From the NCBI GenBank assembly GCA_905221605.1, contig CAJNDS010002679.1, positions 525,501-589,500 on the forward strand: DNA of 64,000 bases. Reading direction: 5' to 3'. Made by a program: the position numbers and the translations under genes. Positions 1 through 11,259 of this stretch are shown here, piece by piece. Numbering within the stretch: position 1 is the stretch's first letter; the number at the start of each line of letters is the position of its first letter. The notes beneath the pieces are model-generated. The model was not told the DNA's origin. It ran no database searches and saw only the letters and a program-made list of their open reading frames with translations. The stretch comes from Symbiodinium natans. Taxonomy: Eukaryota > Sar > Dinophyceae > Suessiales > Symbiodiniaceae.

Positions 1-1225
1 GGTATCATTCGGTATCAAAAGCCCGGTCGGGCCCAAGTATCTACTTTCAAGGTACATGGACCCATTGGGGTAAACTCCAAAACCCCCCGACGACCACGCC
101 AAATATCGGCCAACCCCTCAACCCTTACCGCTAACCCCGAAACTAAACCTTAAACCCCAAACCCCAAACCCCAAACCCTAAACCCTAAACCCTAAATCCT
201 AAACCCTAACCTTGGGGGAGGCTGCCGAACGCGGAAAGCTTTTACGCCGCCAGCCCCGCGAATAGGTGGGCCAGGGCTGTTTAAATGGCGGTTTGATAGT
301 TTAGGGTTCAGGAGTTGTTGAGGGTTAGGTGTTTAGGGTTCTGGAGTTGAATTGGGGTGTAGGGGCTGTAGTTCAGGGTTTGGGGTTTAGGGTTAGGGGT
401 TGTAGAGGTTTAGGGGTTTGGGGTTCAGAGGTTTTTCAGGCTTAGTGAGGTTGAGGGGTTGTAGAGCCTCTGGGGTGCAGGGGTTTGGGGTTCCTCTTGC
501 TTGGCTTGTGGGAAGGGATGAGAGGCGTAAGGGCTTTAAGCTTAAGGGTTTAGAGGGGTTAAGGGATATACGTTTGAGGCGTATGTGCCCTCCAGCCGTA
601 AACCCTTTCCGTTTTTGAATCAGCGAGAATTGCGGAGAACGGCTGCTCAAGCATATCTGTGTGCGTGACCACTTCGATTCTGCAGCCTCGTCGAGATTAG
701 CTATAAGTAATCTCGACGGAACATATAGTGTGTAGGGCATAGCACCCCCAAGCCAAAAGGCCCTAAACCCTAATATCAGCAATCTCTTCAACCCAAGATC
801 GCCTTGAGCAACTAACGCCGTAAACCCCCAAAACTTGCAACCCGAAATCCGAAACCCGAAGCCCTGAACCCTGAACCCTGAACCCTGAACCCTGAACCCT
901 AAACCCTAAACCCTAAACCCTAGACCTATAGACCCTAGACCCTAGACCCTAAACCCTGCCCAGGTGCTTCCATGATCGACACCACAGCCAGCCGGGCAAG
1001 GGAGGTGTCGCGGCAACCTTCCGCCTCTTGTGGCTTAATTAAGGACTTCAGGAAGCAGGGTTTAGGGTTTAGGGTTTATAGGGTTTGGGGATCTGTGAGT
1101 TTGTTGTTTCGGAAAACTTAATGCGGGAACAATTACCTTATCCCCTGAAAATCCCTGCAGAAGTAATCAAGAACTCGAATACGTCTAGCTAAGCAGGGAA
1201 GTATCCACCTACTCGAGTACGTCTA
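1..1225. repeat. Mosaic of CCCTAAA/TTTAGGG short arrays with unique spacers
   Basis: Short, imperfect plant-type telomere repeats in both orientations (CCCTAAA near 140-210 and 880-945, TTTAGGG near 300-440 and 1055-1085) alternate with unique spacers of 100-250 bp. A direct repeat around 'acgtctagctaag' occurs at about 1181 and 1219. I recognise no gene. The small open frames here are made of the repeat itself (repeated Pro-Lys-Pro-Leu or Gly-Phe-Arg words) and are not credible proteins. Confidence 0.8.
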
Positions 1226-1370
1226 GCTAAGTAGGGCTTCCATGAGCCTCAATGCCCCGCAAAACGCTCTTGAAGCCCTGAATCTTGGCCTGCTGACAGG
1301 TGAAGACCGAGAAGTACCCCGAACGCCAGCCTGCGGTGCAGGTGCCCGAGTGTCGTGGGCCAACTTCAGT

Positions 1371-1500
1371 CAGAGCGAGCGAGCGAGCGAGCGAGCGAGC
1401 GAGAGAGAGAGAGGGAGAGAGAGAGGGAGTGGAGGGGGAGGGGGAGAGGGAGACGGAGAGGGAAAGGGCGAGGGAGGGGGGGGAAGGGAGAGGGAGACAG
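1371..1500. repeat. (GAGC)n/(GA)n purine microsatellite
   Basis: A GAGC tetranucleotide run passes into GAGA and GGGAGA purine-rich tracts. The overlapping Arg/Glu/Ser or Gly/Glu/Arg open frames are translations of the microsatellite. Confidence 0.9.
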
Positions 1501-2154
1501 GCTGATGGATGGATCAAGTATTTGAATTCAATGGAGGACCGAACACTGCTTCAATCCGAGCCGTGACTTGAAGCTGCATCTTTGAAAGGGGGGAGAGTAA
1601 GGAAGTATCAAATGCACCAACTATAGCAGGTACCTTCTTGGTAGGTGCAGTTTTTGTCCTGGTTCCCCAGGCTTCTGTTCCTGGCATCGTGCTGTGGTGT
1701 TGCGGGGAAGCACCTGGCCCATTCACTCCCAACCTCCCCTTCCTCGAAGGGTTTGGGGTTTATATAGGGTTTATAGTTTGTAGGATTTATAGGGTTTGCA
1801 GGGTTTTATGGGGTTTATAGGCTTGGGTTTAGAGGGTTTATAGGGTTTAGGGTTTAGGGTTGCTGGACCCGCACCCGCACGACGTAGACAAGGGAACGAG
1901 AGAAAGAGAGACACAAGGAGAGACTGTAAGAAGAACTTTAGAGAATACTGAATCACCCTCAAACATCCCTAGGCCCTTAACCACTAAACCCCTCAACCCT
2001 AAACGCTTAAACAGCCCCGAGCCCTATACCCGCACACTCGGACAGGCTGTGCGCAGTGGGCCGCTGAGATCGCAGCTGCCGTCTCAGGCGCGGGTTGAGA
2101 TGAGAATCTCAAAGCCCGTAGGGTGCAGGGGCTCAGGTTGATCTGTTTAGGGCT

Positions 2155-2265
2155 TAGGGTTTAGGGTTTAGGGTTTAGGGTTTAGGGTTTAGGGTTTAGG
2201 GTTTAGGGTTTAGGGTTTAGGGTTTAGGGTTTGGGGGCTGTAGGGTTTAGGGTTTAGGGGCTTAG
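2155..2265 (+). repeat. TTTAGGG array (about ten units)
   Basis: Near-perfect head-to-tail 7-mers in the TTTAGGG orientation, followed by a degenerate tail. This is one of many interstitial telomere-type arrays in the window. It is not a chromosome end, because complex sequence continues on both sides. Confidence 0.95.
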
Positions 2266-2808
2266 AGTAGTCTTTTCCTGCAAGACATTGCAAACATAAG
2301 TAGGGCAAACTCCTTTTTTGGGTACTCCCTGCCTCCATTTTTCCCCGTAGAAACCTACCTAAACCCTAAACCCTTTTTGCTATAAACCCTCAACCCTCAC
2401 CTTAAACAGATCGGCTGAAGTTTCAAAGGATCCGCAGGAAAGCAATGATGGCCCAGGGCGTTTCGGGTTTATAGGGTTCGGGGTTTAGGATATCGGTTTA
2501 GGGATAGGGTTCGGGCTTCGGGGATTGCTTGGGAATAATCGGGTTATATGGGATTGCAAGGCGTCCGGATGTCCAAGAGTTGGAGGAAGCAAGGAAGAGA
2601 GCCTAAACCCTAGACCCTAAACCCTAACCCTAATCCCCGAACCCTATAAAGCCGAAACCCTAGACCCTAAAACCTAAACCCCCAAAACCCCGAACCCTAT
2701 AAACCCGAAACGCCCTGTGATTCCGTGAGCTCCTTCGGCCCTGCACCTGTCGATGGACATTGTGCAGAGTTGAAGGTTCTACACAGATTGTTGGCACTGG
2801 CCGGCACC

Positions 2809-2942
2809 CTACACACACACACTCTCTCCCTCTCTCTCTCCCTCTCTCTCTGTCTCTGTCTGTCTGTCTGTCTGCCTGTCTGTCTGTCTGTCTGTCTGAC
2901 TGTCTCTCTCTCGCTCTCTCGCTCTCTCTCACTCTCTCCAGC
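2809..2942. repeat. CA/CT/TCTG microsatellite
   Basis: An (AC) run passes into CTCTCTC and then TCTG/TGTC tetranucleotide repeats. The Leu/Ser-rich and Arg/Asp/Gln-rich open frames across it are artefacts of the repeat. Confidence 0.9.
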
Positions 2943-3365
2943 CAGACCAAGACAGTTCGGAACCTCTTTGGGGGGCTTTGTACCTCTCTCTAAAGCGACA
3001 ACAACACACTTCGTCCTTTTAGGGCAGCTCTCTCTAGAATGACCAAGCTAAGCAGCTAAGGAAACACACTCTCAACAGATCCACTCAGCCCTACATGAGC
3101 CCAAGCCCCAGAGCCTCAAACCATGGAGTCAACCCGCCCTAAGCCTTGTGGAGTAGTGGGGGGTGCTAGGCTTTGGGGTTTAGGGTGCAGGGTTTAGGGT
3201 TTAGGGCTTGCCCCCGCTGAACCCTCCCTCCCTTCAGAACCCCCCCACACCCCGAAGTTGGATTATGAAGCTCGGGCCGAAAGCAATGTCAGGTAGTGGC
3301 GCCAATCATCCGGTCCCTCGTCGATGTTTCTGCTGCCATACCGGACTTCAGGGTGAATGGCTGGG

Positions 3366-3467
3366 CTTTGGAGTACTATACTTTAATACTTTTTTTGGTT
3401 TAGGGTTCCCATTACAGCTAATTATACCTAAAAAGTATATACTTTTTTTCCTGGGTCTACTCCAGAG
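3366..3467. repeat. Short hairpin element with TYTGGAGTA termini
   Basis: The segment begins TTTGGAGTACTATACTTT and ends with the approximate reverse complement (AAGTATATAC...TACTCCAGA), giving 9-bp terminal inverted repeats and AT-rich inner arms around a telomere-like word. It could be a small MITE or introner-like element. Only one copy was seen, so the call is weak. Confidence 0.35.
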
Positions 3468-3699
3468 GTAAGAATGGCTAGTATAAGGTGTTCGGCGGTT
3501 AGGGTTTATGTGGAGCTGCCATGATTTATACGTCTTGGGGGCGGGAGGAGGAAGATGTCGGATTCTAGTCTGGGATTTTCGTGGGTAGACACTGACCCGC
3601 AAACTCTGCTCCTGAAGCCCTAAACCCTGAATTCTGGTGGCTCCCCACTCAGAGAGTCTCAACAGCAAGCTGTCAGCACGAAAAAAGCCGAGAAAACAA

Positions 3700-5400
3700 C
3701 CCTGAACCCTTAAACCCTACACCTTGAAACCCTAAACCCTGAACCCTGAAACCCTCAACCCTTGGGAGATGTGCAGGTCCCAGGGACACCCAGCCCTCTT
3801 AACTAACGTCCCTTGCAGGATGCTTGACACCCTCTACACCCTAAACCTTGAAATCTAGGACCTAAGCCCTGCAATGAGTTAAAAACCTGAACCCTAAACC
3901 CTAGACTCTACACAATGCAAGCCCTAAACCCTAAACCCTAAACCCTAAACCCTAAACCCTAAACCCTGAAGTCTCTACGATGGAAGCCCCAAGCTCTTTT
4001 CCCCAGACTCTTCCAAGGCCCCCACCGGAGGCGCCACAGTCCTCGCCTGCACCACTCTCTGCAGCGCTGTCGCGGGGCAAAGAAGGGTTTAGGGTTTAGG
4101 GTTTAGGGTTTAAGGTTCAGGGTTCAGGGTTCAGGGTTTAGGGATTCTCAGGGTTAGGTTTGGGGCTAAGCTCGGCTACAGCCGTAGAATCTTAAACCCA
4201 CGTAAGCACTGCATAAAGGCTCCCGCGCAATTCCTATTAGGGTAGTATTACAAGAATGCAGTTCGGAAAACATTTCAGACCCCGCACCAAAAAACAATGC
4301 ATTTTAGAGCCTAATCCCTAAACCCACAACTCGCAAGCGCAACCCCTCAACCCCGAGCCTTAAACCCTGGAAGTAATGGGGCGGGGGGGGGGGGGTGGGG
4401 TGGGGTTTGGGGTTCAGGGCTTCTTCAGGGGTTTAGGGTCTGAAGCCTTCAAACCACCTATAAGCTCTAATTAAGCTCTAGACCCTGTAAACCCTAAACC
4501 CTACCCCAAGCCCTAAGACCGCAAGCTCCCAGCTTTCAGGAACGTGTGTAAAAACTCCCCAAGCAAGGGGGGGGGGGGTGTGATTTAGACCTCAAACCCC
4601 TCAAAGCGCTCAAACCCTGTAAACCTTGAACCACTGAACCGCCTAAACCCTAAACCTAAACCCGGAACCCTAACCCCTAACCCCCCAACCCCTAAACCCT
4701 AAACCCTAAACCCAAAATCCTAAATCTGGATCTCCCCGAGGCCTAATTCGATGACGTCAATGTTCTTTCCCCAGGACTGCGACAGAGTTTGGAACTCTTT
4801 GGCCCCCTTAGGGTTTAGGGTTTAGGGTTTAGGGTTTAGGGCCCTTGAACTAAACTCAGAACTTTGCGATCTATGTGTGTGCTGGAGGGTTTCAGGCATG
4901 AGGGTCTTGCGTTTGGTTAGGGTTTCGGGTTTAGGGTTTAGGGTTTTAGGGTTTAGGGTTTAGGGTTTAGGGTTTAGGGCTTAGGGTTTAGGGTTTAGGG
5001 CCTATATAGGCTGGAGTGAAGCGTTGCGCAGGAGCCGTTGATACCACCACTCGGTGTGGAGGCACAAGTCGTGTCCTTGGACCGAGTTCCTTTCAGGTTG
5101 CTGTTTTGGGCTTTGAGTGTCCCTAAACCCTAAACCCTAAACCCTAAACCCTAAACCCTAAACCCTAAACCCTAAACCCTGGAGGTTTACAGTAGGTTCG
5201 GGGCTCTGAGGGCTTTGGGGGTCAGGGTAGTTAGATAAAGAGGCTCCATGGACCCTGTGTCTTGGAGCCGACCCTAAACCCTAAACCCTAAACCCTAAAC
5301 CCTAAACCCTAAACCCTAAACCCTAAACCCTAAACCCTAAACCCTAAACCCTAAACCCTAAACCCTAAACCCTAAACCCTAAACCCTAAACCGAACACTC
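3700..5400. repeat. Alternating CCCTAAA and TTTAGGG arrays
   Basis: Clusters of CCCTAAA (3917-3967, 5124-5178 and about 17 units at 5272-5391) and TTTAGGG (4085-4110, 4808-4840, 4930-5000) are separated by unique islands. The island at about 3996-4084 is open after a CCCCAG acceptor-like sequence and is Pro/Ser-rich (TLPRPPPEAPQSS), so it may be an exon. No protein family is recognised. Confidence 0.85.
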
Positions 5401-7420
5401 CCAAACCCCAAGGCCCCTTTCAACCTTCACGTTCCCGTCGTCCCTGAATGAACCGTTCGTGCTGGGCATGTGCGGAAGTCGAGTGCCAAAGCCTCACACG
5501 CCCTCCTTGAACCCTAAACCCGATAAAGCCTATAAACCCTGTACAAAACTCAATGAAACCCTAAACCCTACAAACCCTGTACAAGCCCCAGTTAAACCAA
5601 AAAGTCCCTATAAACTCTGCATCAACCCTAATTAAAGCCTAAACCCTTCTGACCCTGTATCAACCTTACTCAAACCCTAAATTCTACAAACCCTGAACCC
5701 TAAACAACCCTAAACGCCTTCACCGGCTCGCGCCCGCGGAGCGCAGGTCTTTCGACAGGGGCCGCTTCTGCCCAGGCACAGGGCATTTCGGCTATTACGG
5801 TTTAGGGTTTAGGACTTAGGGTTGGGGGGGGGGGGGGGGGGCGAATCTCGGATGGGGCTTTAAGATGTACAGGCTCGATAGGAGATTTTTGCCGTACCAA
5901 TCATATCTTTTGCTCATTCTTGCACATAGCAATATGATTAAACGACCCGAAATACCTCCTCTGGTCAAATATGCAACTGTATTGCATGGGGGCCGCGTTG
6001 TGTTCTGTGTCTACAGCTTTCCTTGGGTGCAGGCTTCAAGGTTGCGGCCTTAGGGGTTAATTCCCCTCCACCCAAAGGGTCCCTAAACCCTGTAACCCCT
6101 AAAAATCCCGAAGCCTAAGCCCTAAACCGCATCACATGAACGGCTGTTTCTTTCGGAGGACGGTTCGAAAAATGCGACGATGCCGACGAATTGGTACCCT
6201 TGTTCACTAGTGTCTTCACTCCGCCGAACCCAAAACGAGAATCCTTCTTGGTTTTAAGGTCTTGGGGAATGTTGCAACACCCACAAGCCCCAAACCCCCC
6301 TCAACCCTTAACCCTAAACCATAAACCCTAAACCGTCTGCTGCCGCTTTCTTGGCACCAAGCTCTTTCACTCTTCGCAGTCTCATCTTTTTAAGCGGCAT
6401 ACTTGTGCAGGCGTATATCTGTGTATGCAAAAACACATAGAAAAAACTGTATACATACATTGTATGTATTTCACATTTGTCATTACTTTTATGATTTTCT
6501 ACAGGGGTTTATGGTATAAAGTTTAGGGTAGCAACTTCCCACCCCCAGAATTTGAGGTTTGGGGTGTCGGGGGGTGTCCCCTAAACCCTAAACCCTAAAC
6601 CCTAAACCCTAAACCCTAAACCCTAAACCCTAAACCCTAAACCCTAAACCCTAAACCCTAAACCCTAAACCCTAAACCCTACCCTAAACCCTAAATCCGA
6701 AATTACGGCAAGCTCTGCACCAAATGGTCTGTGATAGGCCCTGCCTTCATCCTCCAGTTCTGCCGTTCCAGAACAATCAGGCAGGGTTTAGGGTTTAGGG
6801 TTTAGGGTTTAGGGTTTAGGGTTTAGGGTTTAGGGTTTAGGGTTTAGGGTTTAGGGTTTCGGGTTTCGGGTTTCGGGTTTCGGGTTTCGGGTTTCGGGTT
6901 TCGGGTTTAGGGCCCACACAGGGCCCAAGCGACCCAAGCTGGGGTGTGAGGCTTCGGGCTTCAAGAGCCCTAGACGGCCCCGACAAGCCGTGGAGTCCAA
7001 GCCATATTATAAAGGCCAGGTTTAAATTGGGTTTAGGGTTTAGGGTTTAGGGTTTAGGGTTTAGGGTTTAAGGGGACTCGGGTTTAGGGGACTCTCCTTA
7101 CGTTATGAAGCCCTTAAGAGGGGGGGCTTCATGGGGGTGTAGGTACCTAGGGGTTACATACGCCCCTTGAACACCCCTCCCTTGAGGACCCTGTAGTTAA
7201 TCCCTAAACCCTACGCAGGCTCTGCGCAAACCCAAAGAACCCTCTCATCCCTACCTGCCAAAAGAAATATTCACCCCATGACCAAACCCTGCAAACCTCC
7301 TTGCGCTTTAGGGTTTAGGGTTTAGGGTTTTAGGGCTTTAGGGTTTAGGGTTTAGGGTTAGGGTTTAGGGTTTAGGGTTTAGGGTTTAAAGGTTTAAGGT
7401 TTAGGGTTTAGGGCTTCTGC
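5400..7420. repeat. Telomere-type arrays, including a homogenised TTTCGGG variant block
   Basis: CCCTAAA array at 6581-6690 and TTTAGGG array at 6783-6856. The second array switches abruptly to about seven TTTCGGG units (6857-6906) and then returns to TTTAGGG. Further arrays lie at 7027-7070 and 7308-7410. Non-repeat spacers at 5700-6060 and 6110-6560 include a G homopolymer near 5825 and a 62-codon frame (5865-6053) that I cannot support as a gene. Confidence 0.85.
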
Positions 7421-7428
7421 GCTTCCAG

Positions 7429-7505
7429 GCCCCATTCCAGATCCTTCCTGGGCAGCCGGCGCGCCTTGCGCCCGGGGCTCCTGGCCTGGCCCTGGGCACA
7501 GCAAG
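7429..7505 (+). CDS. Exon-like island (unidentified host gene)
   Basis: A 77-nt GC-rich segment is bounded by an acceptor-like CTTCCAG and a donor-like CAAG/GTGGCT. One frame is fully open and encodes a Pro/Ala/Gly-rich peptide beginning APFQILPGQPARLAPG. It lies between a TTTAGGG array on the left and CCCTAAA words on the right. The splice-like borders and lack of stops suggest an exon. The protein is not recognised, and at this length an open frame could arise by chance. Confidence 0.3.
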
Positions 7506-7739
7506 GTGGCTTTGTAACCCTAAGCCCTAAACCCAAAACCCTAAACCCTATACCCTAAACCCTAAACCCTAACCTTAAACCCTAAACTAGCTTCGGTTTC
7601 GGGTTAAGGGCTCGGGTGGGGTGAGGGCCTGAGGTTTAGGCTGCGGAGTTTATGGGGCTGAGAGTCCCAAAAAGATGTTTCCGCGCCTTTCCAGACTGTT
7701 GTTGCTTCAGGTTCTTGGTGCCTGCATCTAGGGTACAGG

Positions 7740-8360
7740 GTGTCGGGTTTAGGGTGTGCCTGTATTGAATACGTCGTGTCCCCACAGCAGTTAAGGACAG
7801 AGACATATTCAGCAGGAAATTCGACTACATCTCCAGAAAACAAGAACTTCTATAATACAAGAGAAACAGCGCATGGCTATCTTATGATCTCCTTGTTAGA
7901 AATGCCTGGATTCCAGAAGTGGTATACCCTGGAGTCAATATTGTTCCTGCCTGAATTCGTTTACTCTCTCATACCTTTTCCGTATCCTTTCTGCAATCTC
8001 AGTACAGGATGAATATGTCCACCATTATCCACATCTTTCGTGATTTTTGTGACCTTCAAGCGCAGGACATCCTGTATTTGGATGAAAAAGCTCTGGACTA
8101 TCTTCATGCCTAGCATCGCTTAAGTTTTGGACGACAACTCTAGATCCGAGATCTTCTGAACAGACATGAAGGCTATCCGGCTTTTTTGATTACAGCTTTC
8201 ATGCTTCATTGACATGCTGGTACACTTTTTTAGTAGTGGGTGATCTTCGTCCTAGTGCACTTTTTCTGTTTTGCTGGAAGTAGGTGTCCATGCCCCCATG
8301 ACTTAGTTCTCAGAAGATCTAAGCCCAGTCTTGTGTGGCTTCAGAGTGCCAGCTCCTGCT
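7740..8360. other. 620-bp repeat-free segment, lower GC, no recognised gene
   Basis: This is a continuous stretch without telomere words, less GC-rich than its surroundings. A 90-codon plus-strand frame (7740-8012) crosses it, but composition and content match no family I know, and other frames are equally open for 30-40 codons. It could be a decayed gene or transposon remnant. Confidence 0.5.
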
Positions 8361-8456
8361 TCATACCCTAGGGTTTAGGGTTTAGGGTTTAGGGTTTAGG
8401 GTTTAGGGTTTAGGGTTTAGGGTTTAGGTTTTAGGGTTTAGGGTTTAGGTACTTAG

Positions 8457-8606
8457 CTACAAGCCCTGAACCTTACATCCGGAACCAGCTCCTGGCTCTG
8501 TCCCGCCACAGGTAGCCTAAAGATGGCTGAGCTGGAAATTGCTGTGCCCGGAAGGCGACTTGTTCGACTCCCGCTTGTTTGCAAGACTTGGAACTTGGCA
8601 AACTTG
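8457..8606 (+). CDS. Exon-like frame with F-box-like motif, upstream of introner-like element
   Basis: Fifty open codons follow an in-frame TAG, with an ATG at 8523. The last 20 residues include RLPLVCKTWNLANL, resembling the LVCk.W core of F-box proteins (ubiquitin-ligase substrate adaptors). The frame ends in TTG directly before the GT of the element at 8603-8717. Read through, it hits TAG inside the element. With the 111-bp GT-AG segment 8607-8717 removed, it stays open in the same phase to 8825. The F-box assignment rests on one short motif and is tentative. The splicing model is the stronger claim. Confidence 0.35.
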
Positions 8607-8717
8607 GTAGCCCAGAGGCACCCTTTACCCTTTTTGTTTAGGTTCTGGGTTCACTTTATAAAGTAGCCATCCCAAAAAAGGGTGCCCTTCTTGTAACATG
8701 GTTACTGGGCTACCAAG
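8603..8717 (+). mobile_element. Introner-like element, copy A (GT-AG inside TIRs)
   Basis: A 115-bp element has perfect 13-bp terminal inverted repeats (CTTGGTAGCCCAG at 8603-8615, reverse complement at 8705-8717). The left TIR supplies a GT donor at 8607 and the right TIR an AG acceptor ending at 8717. A second inner inverted repeat (ACCCTTT...AAAGGGTG) makes a cruciform. A clearly related copy lies at 61442-61565. Excision restores an open frame between the flanks, as expected for an intron born from a transposon. No coding capacity is present. Confidence 0.65.
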
Positions 8718-8828
8718 CTAAACAAGCTTCAACCCCCACAGCTGCCTCTACCCTCTACAGCCTACATAAGCCCTGAGCATATTTGGCTGCCCGCTCAAGC
8801 CCAAGCTCCCCCAAACCCTAAACCCTAA
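8718..8828 (+). CDS. Possible downstream exon after introner-like element A
   Basis: Thirty-six open codons in the same phase as 8457-8606 if 8607-8717 is spliced, ending at TAA in the CCCTAAA array that follows. It encodes a Pro/Gln-rich tail. The real exon may end earlier, for example at one of the CACAG/CTACAG words. Support comes only from frame continuity. Confidence 0.25.
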   Translation, partial: LNKLQPPQLPLPSTAYISPEHIWLPAQAQAPPNPKP

Positions 8829-10480
8829 ACCCCAAACCCCAAACCCTAAACCCTAAACCCTAAACCCTAAACCCTAAACCCCAAACCCTAAACCCTAAAC
8901 CCTAAACCCTTGCACAAGCCTGGCTGCAAATTCAGCGCTGGAGCATCGAGACCGCGAGTCCATCCGGCCTTCGCAGGACTTAGCTCCTGAACGTTTAGGA
9001 TTTAGGGCTTGGGGTTTAGGGTTTCGGGTTTAGGGTTTAAGGTTTAGGGTCTAGGGTTTAGGGGTTGAGTGCGCGGCCGAGTTTTAAATCCTCGGGATGA
9101 GACCCAGAGACTTGGTTTTGTATAGGTTGCTGAGGGATTCGGGCATAGGATTGGCCTTCATCCTGACCTCTACCAGGGTTCAGGGTCCAGGGTTTAGGGT
9201 TTAGGCTGCACGTCTTATACGGCTATAGGCTTTGGGATGTTAGGCTTGAGCAGCAGGGTCTTCGGAAAGCTAAAGGAACACAGCGTGAGCATGATGCGGA
9301 TGCGCGTGGTCCTGCGAAGCTCCGTGCGGACTCGTTGACCTACACTGGGGCCCTAACCACTTAACATTTCTAGACCCCTAAAAACCCAATAAAACCCAAA
9401 GCTCTAAACCCTAAACCCTAAACCCCAAGCCCTAAGCCCTAAGCCCTAAGCCCCAAGCCCTGGGCCCTAAACCCTAAACCCTAAACTCTAAACCCCAAAC
9501 CCTAAACCCTAAATAAACCCTTTAACCCTTTAACCCTTTAAACCCTAAACCCTAAAGCTAACCCTCCAGCAGCTCCGCATGATGGCTCGAAGGTGAGCTC
9601 GGTTGGGGGTGTAGGGTTTAGGGTTTAGAGTTTAGGGTTTCGAGTTTAGGGTTTGGGGTTTAGGGTCTGGGGTGTAGGGTTTAGAATTTAGGGTTTAGGG
9701 TTTGGGGTTGAGAATTTAGGGTCTAAGTTCTTGTTTCGTTTAAGGCTTCCTCCCGATTCCCCCACCTGCCCCACCCGACTTTGGACGATGCCCCTATCCT
9801 GCGGATGGCCGACGAGGTTTTCCAGCAGGAAGATTCTCGCCCCTTTAAGTAGAGGAAGGCTGAGGCGTGCTTCAAGTTTTCGGTTTAGAGTGCGGAGGGA
9901 CGGTGAGTTGAACAGCAGCTGAATCCACCCCAAATCCGAAACCCTAACCCCTAAACCCTAAGCCCTAAACCCAAAACCCTACTATCTCCATCCCAAGTTT
10001 CTCAAGCCTTTTCCAACCTCAAGCCTGGTAAAGCCTTGCACCCCAGGCCTTCGAGTGCGGACCCGAAAAGGTTTAGGGTTTAGGGCTTAGGGTTCAGGAT
10101 TTGTTGGTTTAGGTTTCAGGGTTCAGGGTTTCGGTTTTAGGGCTTAGGGTTTAGGGTTTAGGGCTTAGGGTTTAGGGTTTAGGGTTTTAGGGTTTTAGGG
10201 TTTAGGGTTTAGGGTTTTAGGGTTTTAGGGTTTTAGGGTTTACTGTCGTCTTTGAGTTCGGCATCGACCCGAGACCTCCAGCGGAAGAAGCCGAAGCCCT
10301 AGAACGGAGTAGGTCGGCGTTGATAGCCCTAAACCCTAAACCCCAAACCCTAAACCCTAAACCCTAAACCCTGAACCCTAAGTTAACAGAGGGGGGAGTC
10401 CCTGCTTCCTCGAAGTCCGCGGCCCGGATGAGGCAGTTGTTCACCAATTCGGTTGCATCAAAAAGGCGTGGAGTTAGTGT
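8815..10480. repeat. Telomere-type arrays, both orientations
   Basis: CCCTAAA at 8815-8910 and 9405-9555 (with CCCTAAG variants near 9425-9465). TTTAGGG at 9612-9720, and mixed TTTAGGG/TTTTAGGG at 10140-10245. The island 10246-10330 is open on the plus strand (VVFEFGIDPRPPAEEAEALE) and may be exonic. The island 9730-9920 is open on both strands without recognisable content. Confidence 0.8.
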
Positions 10481-10985
10481 TTAGGGTTTAGGGTTGAGGG
10501 TTTATCAGAACTAGGCCCTTATTCCCCTTGTTTTAGGGTTTAGGTTCCCTTATGGGCCCCTTCATAGCAAAGACACCCTTTGTGTTCCTAGGTTACGAAG
10601 TCTAGATAAGATTATGACAAGGGGCCTAAAGCCTATACTGTTTCTGAGAGGTTTATACAAACAGCACGTACCCACCTAGCACTGCCGTCTGAATCCGGCT
10701 TAGGGAGTTTAACGTTTTCGTGTTTAGGAACCCCAAAATTTGTCACCGACTTTTTGAATCTTCCGGCCTTGCCAGGGAGGAGGGGCCATACCGCAAAACT
10801 TGTTTTGGCAGCCCCACGCGTACTTGGTATGCACAGCAAAGCCTTCGCTAAGAGTGCGCATTTTTTCAATGGAGCCCCAAAAGCTGTGGTTGAGGGTTCA
10901 CCAGCGTGTTCTGTTTCCTCGCGTGTTACTATACGCCTTTTGCACGCGTTAATCTGCGGGCGTTATTTGTCCTTATTCGGTTCAT
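10480..10985. other. Unique spacer without recognised gene
   Basis: A run of about 500 bp is largely free of telomere words. Open frames of 78-112 codons exist on both strands but continue into the TACA microsatellite and show no motif I recognise. A segment near 10530-10600 shares a few words (TTTAGGTTCC, CACCCTTTGT) with the region at about 14095-14150, so a degraded dispersed repeat may be present. Confidence 0.4.
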
Positions 10986-10986
10986 G

Positions 10987-11130
10987 TTTAAATATATATA
11001 TATATACATACATACATACATACATACATACATACATACATACATACATACATACATACATACGTACATGTGTGTGTGTGTTTCTTTATTGATTTGTTTA
11101 CATATACATATTTATATGTATACATAGCAT
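10987..11130. repeat. (TACA)n microsatellite
   Basis: A TATATA run passes into about 18 TACA units and a TGTG tail. The Tyr/Ile/His/Thr-rich open frames here are repeat translations. Confidence 0.95.
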
Positions 11131-11259
11131 CCAGAAAGAGGTTCCGTTTTGGCTCTACATGGGGCTCGCTGAGCGGGTGAGGAGCTGGACATGCTCGTCT
11201 ATACAGATTCCATCCTCGACCCGCAAGGCCCTGTGATAGCTGTAGTCAGGTCTTTACAG

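Noticed and set aside
1-2265. A true chromosome end at the left edge of the window
   Set aside because: Arrays are short, occur in both orientations and continue across the whole window, so they are interstitial.
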